Part shown: positions 26,501 through 40,600 of the stretch, piece after piece
Position numbering within the stretch: position 1 is the first letter of the stretch
Layout of the letters: each line of letters opens with the position of its first letter
From: Gymnorhina tibicen
Taxonomy: Eukaryota > Chordata > Aves > Passeriformes > Artamidae
Length of the DNA stretch: 64,000 bases
NCBI GenBank assembly: GCA_013399875.1
Contig: VXAZ01001682.1
Location: forward strand, 907,163 to 971,162
Reading direction: 5' to 3'
Position numbers and translations under genes: made by a program
The notes under the pieces: model-generated
Told to the model about the DNA's origin: nothing
Seen by the model: only the letters and a program-made list of their open reading frames with translations
The model's database searches: none

Positions 26501-29500
26501 GAGAAAGGTCACCTTCACAGCTCAGGCTGTGCTTTGTAGTAAGGGTTTTGCCCTGGGATTTTCTTCCTAAGAGCAAGTCAAATAAAACAAAGAAAACAGT
26601 CTTCAGTCTGAGGCTGGCAAACATATCCATAAATGTGCACATTGCTTCCAAAGCAAGGTGGATAAGGCAAAAAATATTGGGGTTGTTGAAAACAGATTAG
26701 AGGCTGCCCTTGGGGAGTCAAGTACAAGGACTGGACAAACCCTGATAGGCAGAAGGACCTTTACTCATTCCCAGAGCGACTATACAGTTTCCTCGTAATA
26801 AGACATTAAGTTACACTGCTGAAATTATGTGGTCTCAAGGTCTGAAAGGGGCTATTTTCTCAGTAAGCCCAGTAGTAAGTAGATAGACTCAAAGACACCT
26901 GCCTGAAACAAAGTGTTATTTAACACATTACACAGAGCATCTTTAAAGAGTTTGCTATTTAAAATGGGGAGAAGATGGTAGAATCATCATCCACATAAGC
27001 AAAAAAAAAAACCATAAAAACAAAAAAAACCCCAGAACAATGTACAAAGTTTCCAAGAGTAAAGAGCAAAACACAATTTTTTTTTTGTTTGGTTGGTGGG
27101 GTTTTTTTTGTGGTTTTTTTAGTTTATTTCTTCTTGTATAACTCCCGCACCAGTAAAACAGCCCTGAAAATGAATCAGCAGTATTAAATCCCTTGGCAAT
27201 GATGTGCTGTGGGGGGCAGGTTCTCCTTTCTCATGTATAGTTAAGAAGTGCATTTGTTTTCCTTTCTTTTATACTGAACGTACTGTTCTTTGTCCTCACC
27301 AGGAGGAAAACAATCAAACAAACAAATCCAACCAGTAAACCAAAAATAAAACCCCAAAACTGAAAGCCCCAGTGAAGTCAGAATTTAATTCTCTATTAAT
27401 AAATGAGGGCTGTTCGAGTCTGTTGAGAGACTTAGGAGTCTGTATGGAGAAAAAGTCCCTTAAGTGCCTACCTAACAATTCCATAGAGCTTTTTTTATGC
27501 AAGTTCTGGAAAGAAGCTTTATTAAATGATTTACTCTTACTTTAGACACAGCACTTACCTTAAGAGAATCTGGCTGCAGCCTGCTGTTAAAAACACTGCC
27601 TTGTGCCAAAGCAGGAGTGCTGGAAGAAGAGATGAGTAGATCCAGAGACTCAGTTTTGTTTGGGCATTTTGAGGTGGTTTTCTTTGCTCAGAATGGGCTT
27701 TCATCAGCAATTCAGTTACTGCAAACATTGCACTGGGTCTCAGTCAGGCACTGTTGGATCTGGTGGCAGCACTGATGGCACCAGTGTGAAGAACTTTGTG
27801 AGTGGGGAGCTGTGTGTGGCTGACAGTTTGCTGTGGACCTGCTCCTTTTTGTCCAGACCTGGTGATATCTCCAGTTACCTAAAATATAACTAATGCTGCA
27901 ACTACCATCCTGTTTTGCTACTCTGGGTCTGCCAAGTCTCCTCACATCCTCCTTTCCTAGAGCATAGCTCAGTTTATCTTCCTAATTTTCAAAGACCTCT
28001 GGTTACTTCTGCCGTACCTGTCCTTCTTATCAGTTAGCAGCTAGGTTGGCTCCTTCCTTTACTCTTTAGGTGGCTGTGTTGCTGATCTAAATCCTTCTTC
28101 CTGCCCCAAAGTCCTTTCTAAAATAATTTATTTTATGTGTAGATAAATATAATTCTAAAAGTTTTAAGCCTATCAACCTGTCTGCAGCTCAGCCTCACCC
28201 CAAAACCCACCTTGGGTTACAGCAGCAGCTGCCATTAAAAAACCAGCTGAGCAGCAGCTGGTGCATTGCCACAAAACCCATTGACTGGTAATTAAGAGCA
28301 CAGTAATTTGTGTTAAAGCTTGCCATTACTCTTTTTACTTCAGACCTTTCCACTACTGCTTTTCATTAATTTCCTTTTCCTGTTATAATTTCTCTGAAAA
28401 CTGAGGCAAGTTCTTAGTGCCTTGAGCTAAAGCTCACTGTGCAGTAGGATGCGACCTGGCCAGCAGTCAGTCTGCATGGCATGCACAGAAGGGAAGGGAA
28501 TTTTATGTTTAGGGCTGCTAGTGGAAAGTTGTGGACTCTGGCACTAAAAACTTAACAGATCTTAGCTGTCACATCCTTGCAGCCTACAGCCTTTATCCTA
28601 CTAGGTACCACAGAATTTTGAATATGGATATACTAACATATTAGCATGTTTGTAGCCTAGCTATGTGGAGGTGGTGTTGGTTGTTTGCCTCACAGACTGA
28701 TCCTCCACAGCCTCTCCACTGCAGAGCTCATCTGAAAACAAAAGGCAGCTTAGTCAGTTTTCCCATATAAGCAGCACTTCTTTGAAGAGATGAAAAGAGG
28801 CTTTCACAGCTGTTAAAAAAGCAATGCCAGGACACTTAATATACCTTCCTTCTCAATTATCTCTGGGTTGCAGAAGGGCTACAGTATTTGTACAAGATTA
28901 TGTTGGGCTGCATCTGCTTGGGAAACTATGATTTTGTGGGTTCCTTGTGAACTGTACTTTAAAATATCAAAGACCTCACATTTTCTTTTAACAGTTCTTA
29001 AACCTCAGCTTGCTATTTCTTAATCTGCCCCCCAGCTACCGCCCACCTCCCTGCCTGCTGTTCTCAGACTGGTCTGTATTACCAGGGGCAGAGGCTGAGC
29101 AGAGCCTGGGGATGAATGAGATCACTCCTGTCACACTTTGGTGCTGGGTCGGTCTTGGGCTGAGAGGAAGGAGTAGCTCCGTGGATGGTCTGCCACATCC
29201 CTCTCCTGCAGCCCTTTCCCTTCTGTACCTGATGCACATGGGCTGTGGAGCTGCAGGGCACAGACCAAAGCTCTCCATGCCAGTCTCAGGCAGAGGAATT
29301 GGGGACAGTGATGTTCCTGAAGAGCAGCCACAAAGGCAATCCATCCTTTCTCAAAGGCATGGATGGCTGCACTGAGTTTCTCCTCACCACTGGCTGTCCA
29401 CCCTGGCTATAAGCAGGGTCTATTAAAGTGTTCACATTGTGCATAGGCGGAGGGTCTGACATGGTGCCCCTCACACATTGCCCTTCCTCCTTGGATGAGG

Positions 29501-31605
29501 AACCAGGAAACCCGAGATGAGGGAAAGCTGTGGAAATGGCAGCTCCCCTGGAATAAGGGAAGCTGAGAGTTTGGACAAACTGTGAGGTTTGGGCTTTCGT
29601 AAGCCTAAAGTTGTGGGATGGCCTCGCAAAGGCCACCAAGAAAGATCTGCAGTAGGTAATAGGTGATCTGAAAATGGTTTGTACTGTGGTGCTGCTTGGA
29701 GGAATAATTCCCAACTTTTTTGACAAACACATGGATCTTTCTCATTCCCCACACCCTCCAGAGTGCCCATCCAAACTGGAGGGCATGGGTCTCTGTTGGG
29801 CAGATGTCTCTTTACACAGTAATCAGCTGGGCTGTGGAGAAGCTGCCTTTCTGCCAGGCAATAGGACAGTCCCACTGTGAAGATCTCACCAGCTCTCTAA
29901 AACAGCCTGAACCTCTTGTAATCTTCTTATTCCTTGCTTTTTGGGAGATTTTCAATGTCATCTTTATATATCTCAACATAGATCTCAATTTTCTCTAAAT
30001 AAGGCATGAATAATTTTTTTTCTTTCCTTCCTTCATTATGAAGATCAACTTGTTAAAGTCTAAGTTGTTGGGGTCTACACTACGACATTCATACTGATAT
30101 TAGAAAACAGATAGACACAGGTCTATTATATGTAATTGGGTTAATAGGGATTTTATTTTGCCTTTCAGCTGTCAATGATACCATGGACTACAGGTGCATT
30201 AAAAAGCCTTAGAAAATCTCATTGGTCTCTGTGATTCCATGTTTTGTCCATTCTTTTGCCACCATCTCAGAAGCTGAGTGGTAGATAAAGAAAGAAGATA
30301 AAGTTCTGTGTTGCATTAGAGATCCAAGCTTAGAACCTCAGAGAAGTTATAAAGACAGAATAGCATTTAATATTGCTAGAAAGGCTCACCTTACCTGCCC
30401 AACAGTAACTACTAACATGCCTCTATACAAATGTCAGCATCTCCTTCAGCAGCAGCTGCTCAATCTGCTTTTTCAGGCCCTAGAACAGGCACCAGGCAGC
30501 AGCAAATTTAGTGTCTTTCCTGCCAATATTGTTTCAAATATTTGTGCTGTTCATGTAGTTTTATTATCACTCATTGTGGTAATATCGTTGCTAATGAAAT
30601 AAAAAGCTGCATGACTCAAAAACCTCCTCTGCAAGGACCTGAAATAAGTGTAAAAATATGCAGTTTCTGCATGTGAAAGACAGTTCTCCTTTCCAACAAA
30701 AGTTGCAAACTGCACATCTTTTTAATGCAAGTAACCAGACTCCTGAGAGCCATCTCGCGAATGTGAAGGGAACAGCTCATCGAAGTACATTTGTTCATAT
30801 TTTATTTGCTCTGTTTCACAATGCTTAGGAGTTGTTACTGTCTAGTTCTTAAGAATTACACATTTTAAACCAAAGCTATAAAACAGTTTTTAGCTGTGCG
30901 AGTCCCAATTCAGTCTTAATTTTTTATAATTTTACTGGGTATTTGCTAGAAGTCCAGCTGGTAGGAGATTCAAAAACAACTCATAGTTGCTGCTCTCCAA
31001 ACCCACTGGCAGAGGCATGCTCTGACCCCACTTTGTCCCAACACCTACCTCTTATTATAGAGATCAATTTGTAGCAGCTTTTAAATTTCACCCTGGGCCT
31101 TCAGTGATTGCTGACAAAACACAACAATCATGTAATAATTTCAACATCTGCAGAATTGGGCCATCAGATATTTCACTGATAAATAATGCTGCTGGCTGCC
31201 AGGGTCCCAGTAGCCTTGAAATGAAGATTACCCACAGCAGAATGATTGGAGTCTGAAAACTGAAACATGTGTTCATTTGTTTTGAGATGTATTTGAAAAT
31301 ACAGTTCAGCATGTGCTAAATTAATGATCACAGGCAGAGATCAGATGGTTGGTACAGGAAAAAGAATCCACACGCCATGTGCCTGTTTCTGCTGTGATGT
31401 GATGGGAATTAGTTTAAATATATCTCTTGCATCTGTTGATTTTTGGTTCTACTTTTGAGTAATAATCCAATCTGCATCAGGATTTAAAAAATAATTTAGC
31501 TCCATACTGTGGCAAAATTTATTATAAAACCATAAATAAACCAAAATGAAGATTGCCCAAGTCCCAAGACTGTAACAACATAGATGACTAGGGATGGATA
31601 ACTCA
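20600..31605. other. Unique non-coding sequence
   Basis: About 11 kb with no recognised gene or interspersed repeat. Noted features: a purine-rich tract at about 24440-24505; an ATG-initiated frame of 106 codons at 24939-25259 without known domains; an A-rich then T-rich pair at 27001-27033 and 27077-27124; and a GC-richer stretch at 29020-29880 with several overlapping open frames on both strands (longest minus 29286-29732, 148 codons) that resemble no known protein. Confidence 0.5.
27022..27109. repeat. A/C-rich and G/T-rich inverted pair
   Basis: AAAAAAAACCCC at 27022-27033 is a perfect 12-base inverted repeat of GGGGTTTTTTTT at 27098-27109, with a 64-base spacer. The flanks continue as A-rich and T-rich. 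It is probably low-complexity drift, but the arms could pair. Confidence 0.5.
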
Positions 31606-31653
31606 CACACACATGAAATATTATTTAAGCACACACATGAAATATTATTTAAG
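31606..31653. repeat. 24-bp tandem duplication
   Basis: Two identical 24-base units lie head to tail at 31606-31629 and 31630-31653, each starting CACACACATGAAAT. The likely origin is replication slippage at the short CA run. Confidence 0.9.
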
Positions 31654-34600
31654 CTGGTAGCCTGTTGGGTTTCTTCATTATATCATAAGCAACCTTTAAG
31701 ATTGTGTAACAGCTGTAAATATAGCACCAAAGCAATTCATGGTTAAAAGAGTGCTTGACGGAAGCACTGTCTTTCTTAATTATTCATCTATCAGACTCAG
31801 AGAGGCTTTGTTGATCCATCAGTAGCAGAATTCTGCCCTCCAGTGCAATTCTCACTTGTGCTGAGCATCCAGTGGAACTGAAGCATTGTTTGGAAAAAAA
31901 AGGGGAATTTATCTCCTTTTCCGTGGTAAACATAATTTGATACTTTTTGTCATACCTGATTGCCTTTTTTTCATAAACACTGAGCTAAGTGCTGTGTCAG
32001 AGCCCAGCTGCCCATAGAGACCTTAGGTCTGCAGCTTTGTCCCTATTTAGGGCCACTCTGAAGCACCTGGTACTGTGTAATCACACACACAGGTGCTTTC
32101 CTGAGCTGGCAAGAGCTAATTATGTCCGTACACAAGTGATCTTCACCTTTTTGGCCAGATCAGCTCTGAAAATGTTTCCTTTTATTCTTTTCTAGTATAA
32201 CTGTGTTTCTGCAGTACTAAAACACCTCACATGCTCAGGCTAATTTCAGAGTGGTTTCAGTTAACCACTTTGTGACCTAATGCAGGACAGGGGGGTCCAC
32301 TCTCTTCCTCTGTGCATCTCACATATTACTAGAGCTACACCAAAAACTAAAAGCTTGGTAAAGAGTCTAACCAGGACCATACCAAGCCATGGTTCTGTGA
32401 CCTGACTGTCAGGGATTTGCAGTTTGTGGGATGAAGTGTTGGATTTGATGTTTATGTCCCCAAACTATGGAAACAGCTATCCAAGAGGACTGTCTTCCCC
32501 TGCGTGTCCTCCTGCCTGAGGTGAGACCCTCAGGGGTGCAGATACTGGGCTCCTATGGAAGGAGTCAGAGGACACTGCTCTCCCTTGGGGACTGGTTGGC
32601 ATCAGAATCCTCTCTCCAGGTGTGTCTCCAATGGTCCAAATACCTTGCCCTTAAACAGCAAATTATGCTCTCTTTTTTTCAGATAGTCAAAATTGGTGGA
32701 GTAGTCATGACAAGGCTCATTTAAGTGGAATGAGGCTGGAGCACAGATGTAACACCTTAAATGGAACTGGACCACAGATTACAGTATTAGGTTTCTGAGC
32801 TGTAGTATATACTTTAAAACCATAGCAAAATTCTGGCTGATCTCAGTAGTTTGGGATTTAACCTGTTAAATCAAAATGGATTCAAACTGTTTTATTGTAC
32901 AAACTGAAGTACTGCATCAATTCATATCATAACAAAGCCACAATTTGTACAAGGAATGAAGAAAGGGAGAAACAAGAGAAACAATCTGAACATAGGGCAG
33001 CAGTGAGAATCAGGTATGTTTAAGAACAATCTTTAGGTTGTCATGTCCCTGAAGACTGCTGGGGAATTGGTATCACATAATTGAGTGGAAATGCCATCTT
33101 ACCTGAAATAGTCTTACAAAAATATTTGTTCTGAAAAATCCATTTTCTGGGAAGGAAGTGGAGCAGAAAAAGATTTTCGATGTAAATCTTCATAAACAGC
33201 TGTACTTTAATAACTGAGTCCAAATATAAAAACATATTTGCAGATAATATGACCATGGGTGAATATTTTTTTACCTTCCCAATAACAGACTAGACTTTCC
33301 AATAAATATGCCTATAACTTTTACTTCTAAAACTATTGACAATTTTATGAGTTTAATACTAGAGGGATTTGTATTTCTATTAACATTTCAGGAGCCTAAA
33401 TTATTTTCCCAATAGATATTTGATGAGACAAGAGATTCTTGTCTTGGCTGCTTTAAAGGAAATATTTTTCTCCAATGTTTAAGAATGTACATCAGGGAAA
33501 GAACTGCTTTTTTTTTTTTTTTTTTTTGAGGCAAGAAAGGAGCTTTCATCTGGCTTCTATAAATTTAGGACAAAACCAGCAAGCAATCCAACTTACTGCA
33601 ATCTCAACTGCATAATGTTTAAATTGTCAGATTCACAGAAAAATAAATCATATTCCGGCTGATGGATTTATCTTCTCTACAGATGTGAATAATTTGAAAA
33701 GAATTATCAGGATGCAGTTATATTTTATGGATTTCATGTAATTTTCAAAATTTCATAGTGTGGAAGTACCTTATTTGATGGGAGATGGATGTTTAGCTCG
33801 TTAGTTAGAAACAGGTCTAGAATACTTTGACCCTTGGCAAAATTGCATTGTCACTTCTGGGTGTATCAAAGATGAATTTAACTGTGTTACTCTCTCAGTT
33901 ACGGCATCACTGCTTCCCACTGCTTCCTGAAAGCAGAAACAATCTACCTAAAATATTCTCCTCTGTCAAAGTTTTAATTTTGTTTCTATGTAAATAATGC
34001 ATATGAGCAGGCACTAGTGCTGCTGTCATTAACTTGGAATAAACCTGGAGCTTTCAGCTCTGAAAGTACAGACCCACACAATCTGAGCAAAAGAAGCAGT
34101 TCTGTCACATACTATTAAATAAGAGGCTGCTGCAGCCGCTGTTACTCACCATTGGGAGGGTGAATCTGCATGCATTAAACACTGTTTATAATATTAAACG
34201 TGGAGGTGCCAGCAGACACTGTGGAGCCCTCATTTGATCAGTTTTAAAGGGTAGGAATCAGGCATGGCATGAAGAGAGATTGCTTGTAGCTTTGCTTGCA
34301 AGTACGTCTGCCTCACTGTTGCTCTCCCTGTCTGTGCTACAGTCATTAACTACCACGGCTGCGTTATTCCAAACAAACCACACTGGAAGCACCTACTGCA
34401 AATGAAATAATTAAAGTCAGCTCTGCTTTGCTAAATGTTAATAGGCTAATTACTGTACAGACACTTAGTGAAAGCCTGTAGTTTTTCTGTGTGTGAAGTA
34501 GTGAAAGCTTACTTAAGTGCTGCAAATGTGTCTCAAATGATCCAGCTAGAGACACTACCGGCTGCAAAGGGAAAAGCAAAAAAATTCTTTTTTTGCAAGT

Positions 34601-37600
34601 CTCAAAGTGATGAAATCGCGATTGGGGGGGAGGGCTCTCTTGAAATGCCTGAGAAATAACCCACTGCATTGATATTCTGTCAGAGTCTTTCACTGCTGAA
34701 GATAGAGAAGTAAAACAAATAAATCCCGTCACTAAGGAGCGAGCTGAACTCAATACAGTGCACAATGTTTGCAAGGTCAACTCCCTGCTCTCTATAGGCA
34801 GGTCTGTTTATAACTGCAGTGTTCAAAACCAAAGCCCACTGTCGATCCCCTTGTGCTGATAGCAGTTACTCTCACACTGAAGCCAAAATAATAAATCTCA
34901 CCAAGCATTCTTCAAAAGGAGACCTGCATCCTTCAGGGTTAACTGCACAGAAGAGGAAAGCAACGTCAGAATGAAGTGAAACTTTAAAACACACTCTGGG
35001 AAACTTTGAAGATCACTTGGGTTCTGGGAGGGGAAGAGTCCAGAAGTCACACTGATTTTTCCATCACTCTTCTCTTTCCAAACAATATTCATTTGTCTAG
35101 TTGTAATTCATGATTCCTGTAGGTTTCACCTCTATTATTCTGTGCCTAAACTTGAAGAATTTCTTTACCATAATTTTTTAACATCTCTATTCCCGTTTCA
35201 AGCTACATGAAGGGGGCACAATTGAAGTGATGTGCTGCCGAGGATGAGTGGATCCTCTGTCATCTTCTGCACAACTGTCACACCCACAGAGCATGTTCAC
35301 TCAGTGAATACATAGATTAAAACGTGTGCAGCTCCTTTTAGCTGACCACACCCACGCTCATTGCCATCCTCATCACCCTGAAAGAGGCTGAATGAAGTTC
35401 CCTCCTCCTCAGAGGTGTCCATTCCAAGGGAAGGGGACACAACAGTGGATTTTAGGGTCCCCAGTGACTCAAGAAGGCAGCTGATCCTTTTGCTAGGACA
35501 CCCATAAGCAGGTTATGGGAGTCAAACTCAAGTCCTGAACCCTCCTGTGCATATTTTCAAATCAAGGAGAGCATAAATGATTGAGGTAGAGAGCAGATGT
35601 TTAGGCCATGGCTGCTTATAGCTTGAAAGAGAGAAAGACATTTTCCTCTGTTGATATGAAAAAGGCTGAGTTGCTTCATTCTCTTATTTGAGGGAAAATA
35701 AAAGATGTTTTGAAATGCTATCCCTGGCTTGAGGAGGTACCCACAGGTCTGCTGAGGAGAAGTCATGACCAGCCAACTGCAACACATTAACTGGAAAGGA
35801 CAAAATGGGTAAAACTATCCACCTGTGCTGTACAGAAGAACTCAGTGTACACCTCGCCACTCTTCCTGTCTCATTAAATTATACTAAATCAAATCAAATC
35901 ACCTCTGAGGTTTAGATGGTAGAAATGTGCACAACAGGGATCTGTCTGGGCTTTCAATTCTGCATGAAATGTGGGTAAGAGGAATGTGCCTTTGCAGCTC
36001 AGTTTCATTGATGTGTGAGCTAATATTCATGTCAGGTTTTCTTTAAAGGATACTTGAATGACTCTATTTTTAGATTTTACTGTGATGTTATTTCATCAGC
36101 TATTGCATGCATAATGCATCATCAGCAACAAAAATTTTAATCACAGCATAAATCAGCCAAAAGATGCTACGAGAAATCAAAGTCCAAATTGCTTTGCTTG
36201 GGGACTTGAGTAAATGGATTTTGATTTTTAATTTCTAAACTCAGAGAGGTTCTGGGGGGCATGCTCCCCAGATGTGTAGCTGATTGGTGAATGTGTGTTG
36301 CAAGGCCACTCAGGTTCAATCCCAAAACCTGAAACATCATATTTCAGTCTGAAAGCAGCTTTTACAGTTTTTGCTTAAGAGAAATTGAGACCACAATTTG
36401 GGTCCCTCATCTAAATCAGTTAAAGTACAGCTCCTGATTGATGGCTGAAAAACACCTGCTGATCATTCACAAACTCCAAACCAAGGAAGAAAAATCTGCA
36501 AAGTAATTTCAGTGTAGTCCCCCAAGACCAGCAAGGAAACCTTGCACAGGCACAGAGGATCAAATAATTCCAGTTTAATTTCCAACAGAAAAGAAAGAGT
36601 AATTATCTGGGGCTGTGTCCTGTTATTAATGTGTTAAGGAAATAAAATTTAAATCAGACAACTTACAGAACAGCACAGAGAACTGAAGGGGATTTACAGA
36701 CCTGTTTTTCAGCTGGGAAAGCTTTTTACTCATTGCTGCTGGTTTTGTTATGGACAATCCATTTAATCTAGCTCAACAGCTTTAAAAAGTGGGTCAAATA
36801 TGTTATTTGTGGGGTCAGGTTTGCAGGGCAGGGCATATTCCTTTTCCTTGCAGATAATATGGATGTGAGAGCATCAGCCATTTCAGCTAGGAGAGGCTCA
36901 GCTGTTTGTGCCAGCAGGTGTCTGCTCCTTGTTTCACACTCTCAGGGAAGCAGAGGCAGGAGCAGCTCTGTACAGAGAATGCTCCGTACAGGGACAGCCT
37001 GTGCTTGAAAGGAACTGCTCAAGGATTAGGGCACCTCTTGCTTCCTAAATAGCTGTCCTAGGTGGGATGGATGACCCAGATCTAGGGAGCAGGGCAGCAG
37101 CTGGACATCTCCATCCCAATGGGACAAACATCAAAGAATCATTTAATTGGAGGGCTATGCCTATGACAGCAGGAATATTTTTCCTGACCTCTGTGACTCT
37201 TCTTCACAGTGTATTATCTTTTGCAGGGAAAATCTTTCTCCTCCACACCTCTGCAATCTGGAAGAGCCTTTTGTAATTCTCTGTTTCATGGCTCTATCAC
37301 ATTTATCTTCAAGTTATCTCTTTCCTTTGATTAGGCCTTTTATTTCTCTTTCCCCTGGTTTATCCAGCTCTGTTTCCATAGTACATAACTGAGCTGCTGA
37401 ATATTCATTAGTCCCTGGAGTCACATGAAGATCTCCAAAGGAGGATAAAACCCTCCTTGGTTGTGTTTTGGTTAGATTAGAGCCAAAATACTAAATGTAA
37501 CTTTGTATGCAGTATCTCCCCTTAGTTTAGAAAGAACTGGAGAGGGAATATTTATCCTTTCACAAGGGAAAGGAGGGAAGGAAAGACAACTGGGGACTGA

Positions 37601-40600
37601 GAGGGAAGGAGGGAGGAGGAAGACAGCAGCCAGGTAGTCAGCAAGAAGGGGAAAGACTACAGTCCAGCCACCATGATGTGAAATTCCCCTCTGTCCCAAA
37701 ACCATTGTGTTTACTGAGGGTATTGCATCACTTGCTTGCTAATGGTGTCACAACAAACAGACTTTCAAAGCAGCAGGAATAAAAAATTCAAGCAACTAAC
37801 TTTTTATTCAGTCAAGCAAATCTGCCAGAAATAAGCTCCCTTTGCAAACAGAGGTCTAACAGCGCCAGCAGCGCTTCAGATGGTCCAGCTAATCATGGGA
37901 GAGCAGATCATACATGCCTTAGCTTTGATACTCTGCTTCACTAGTTAGAGGCATGGTTTTGTTCCCTGGGGATCCCAGCCCCACTAGGACATGGACTGCA
38001 GCAATGGAAGGCTGTGTGCAGCCTGCTACCCTGCCTGCTTTGAGCCCTGTTCCTGCAGGCTAGGTTCCCCTGGCTGGGGAGGGAGGCAGCAGGGACAGTG
38101 GCATTCCCAGGGGGAAGTTCAGGGCATCTGGAGGTCCCATCCTCAACACGGACTGGTTGGTTCACCCTTGATGAAAGCCCCATCTGATATTGCAGTTTAT
38201 CAGCTGAACAAACAGATCAAGAAAACCTGACAATTTGGAAAAGCAAACCAATATCTTTTTCTTCTTAGTAAAATGATCTGCATGACAGAAGTATTTGAAC
38301 AGTTTTGGATTTGTTAGGCAAATGCTATGTTTGACTGCAGTAAATACTCCTAATAGCCTCATTTAGCAGGATTTCAGTTTGACCTCTTTATACTTTGCAC
38401 TATGTGAAATATTCTCTCGTGACTGTGGTCAGGACGCTAATCAAGATCTACGTCCAGGGATATAATGAGTATTTAAAAGCAGGAGCAGGAGAGATGAAAG
38501 GCTCTAGGCTTTCCAGGAAGGTAGAAGGGCATACTCCTGAGTGGGATACAGCTGGACCAAAGTCTCCTCAAGCACCAGCTAAAATTTAACCTGATGTTCC
38601 TCTCCACTCTGCATTGCTGTTGCACTTACACCATTGCAACCTTCTTGTATCTTTGCCCAGGCCGTCTGCCTCAGCACAGGCATTTATCCACCAAGGACTT
38701 GTGCAGCCAACCAGCGTGTGACATGTGCTACATTCTGTTAAATTCACCATGAGGGTTTGCTAGCAGTTTCTTACATTTGTATACACAAGTTCCCTTGGTG
38801 AACCTTTGTGCTGACAAGGGCAGACATGCAGCACTTACACCCTGAGAGGCAAGGATGGGATGCATCCCCATGATCATCACTCTCCACATACCCAAAGCAA
38901 CTCCCAGCACTTCAAAGTTGCCTGTAATGCTGGAAAAAATTGAATCCCAGGACACGCTGTCAGTTTAAAAAAAAATAAACAAACAGATTTGTGTTACAGA
39001 AGTCATATAAATTGCAAAGCAGAGCCTTATGGGTGATGATCTGTCTGAATGACACTTCCTTTGCTGCTTTAGGGAGTTTTCAGAAACAAGGTATTTTAAT
39101 GAGTCACTGTAATGACTTGAAATCAAGTCCGAAAGAGAAACTTTCTGTAAAAGGCTAGTTTTAATTTGGAACATGAGGTATTATTCAGGAAGCATCAAAT
39201 ATCTATTACTCATGTAATGATTCTTTACAAACCTAGTGCAAAGCTTTTCTTTGGTAACTGCTGTGTTAATGGAAATTCTAAGCCCTGGCCCAAGATAATC
39301 ATTGTTATTTTTATATTTTGAATGGAAAGGGGAAATAATTTTCATTCAGATTCTTTACCATGTGTGTTTATAATCTTTCTTTCAAAACAAAATTAAATCT
39401 ACTAAGTATCCAGAACAAATTTCCTATAGGTTGACAGTTCCCATGGGCTGGTGCTTCTTGGCTTAAACACCTTTCCTTCATTTCATCGTTGGTTTACTTT
39501 GGCTGGTGTTAGTATGAAGCTCCACGTGTTAAGGAAGCAAAGGTAAAAGGACAAAAACCACAAGTCCGGAAACTTAAAAACTGGAATTACTCACAGTCAT
39601 CAAATCTCTGCATGAGTTTTAATTAGCGCCATTTTTCACCCACATGAAAATTAGTAAAGGATATGTTCAACTACTATACATAACCAGTTATACCCGAATG
39701 TATTGAGGGAATGTGGCATATAGTAAGAGCTGAAGTACTGCTAAAAATTAAAAAAAAAATTAATCGGGAAAGACAGAAATTCTTCCAAACACTTTGGCCA
39801 GAAAAGGAGGGTTCTGTCACTTTGTCTGATCACACAGATGGACCAGATGAATATTTATTTGTTCATGACAAACACATGAACACGCAGCGCTCAGTGCTGG
39901 TGTTTCTGAAGGCAGCACTGTGGAATTGGATCAGACCTTCCCGGGGGCCTGAGGAAAAAGAGCAATCTGCAACTCTGTCAGAATTTACAAACTTTCTGAA
40001 CCATAAAATATGGTGCTTCATGTCTGCCATGGAGAAGGTCAGGAGGTATAGAAAATTTTAGCAATGGCACGGAAACTCAGGCTCCAGTGAGTTCTCATCA
40101 TTAAAAGCTGTGCTATCACTAATTTATTAGCTAAATGTAAAAGTTCAAGTTACAACGTCTCAGTCATGTTCCAGTTTGAATAATTCCAGTCTCCACAGCT
40201 GAAACCCCTCACCTGGTTAGGTGGACATCCTCTGTGTGCCACCCATTCCTTGGCCTTCTTTAGCACACTTGCTTTCCAGGTTTCCTCTTGTTTCCACCTC
40301 TTTGTTTTGTATTTCTTTCCCCACGCATGGGTTAGCTTGAGTCTTTTTCCATGCTGAGTTTCATTTTGTTATTTTCAGCTCAGCTCTGAATGAGTTGATG
40401 ATGCTCATGCTGCAGAGCATTGCCAATCTTGTCATACCATCTGTTTCAAAAATTAGAGAAGAAGCTGAATCCCTTAATGGGATGAAATAACTGTACTTTG
40501 CTCTGGGAGTTTTCTTCATGGGTTATGCTTTTTGTTCACTTGTTGATAGTTCTGTCCTTTATGGCCCTGTAATCTAAATAGCATTATGTTTTCTGCCATT

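Noticed and set aside
39711..40061. 116-codon open frame as a host gene
   Set aside because: No domain, no recognisable splice or promoter context, and within the chance range for AT-rich vertebrate DNA of this size.
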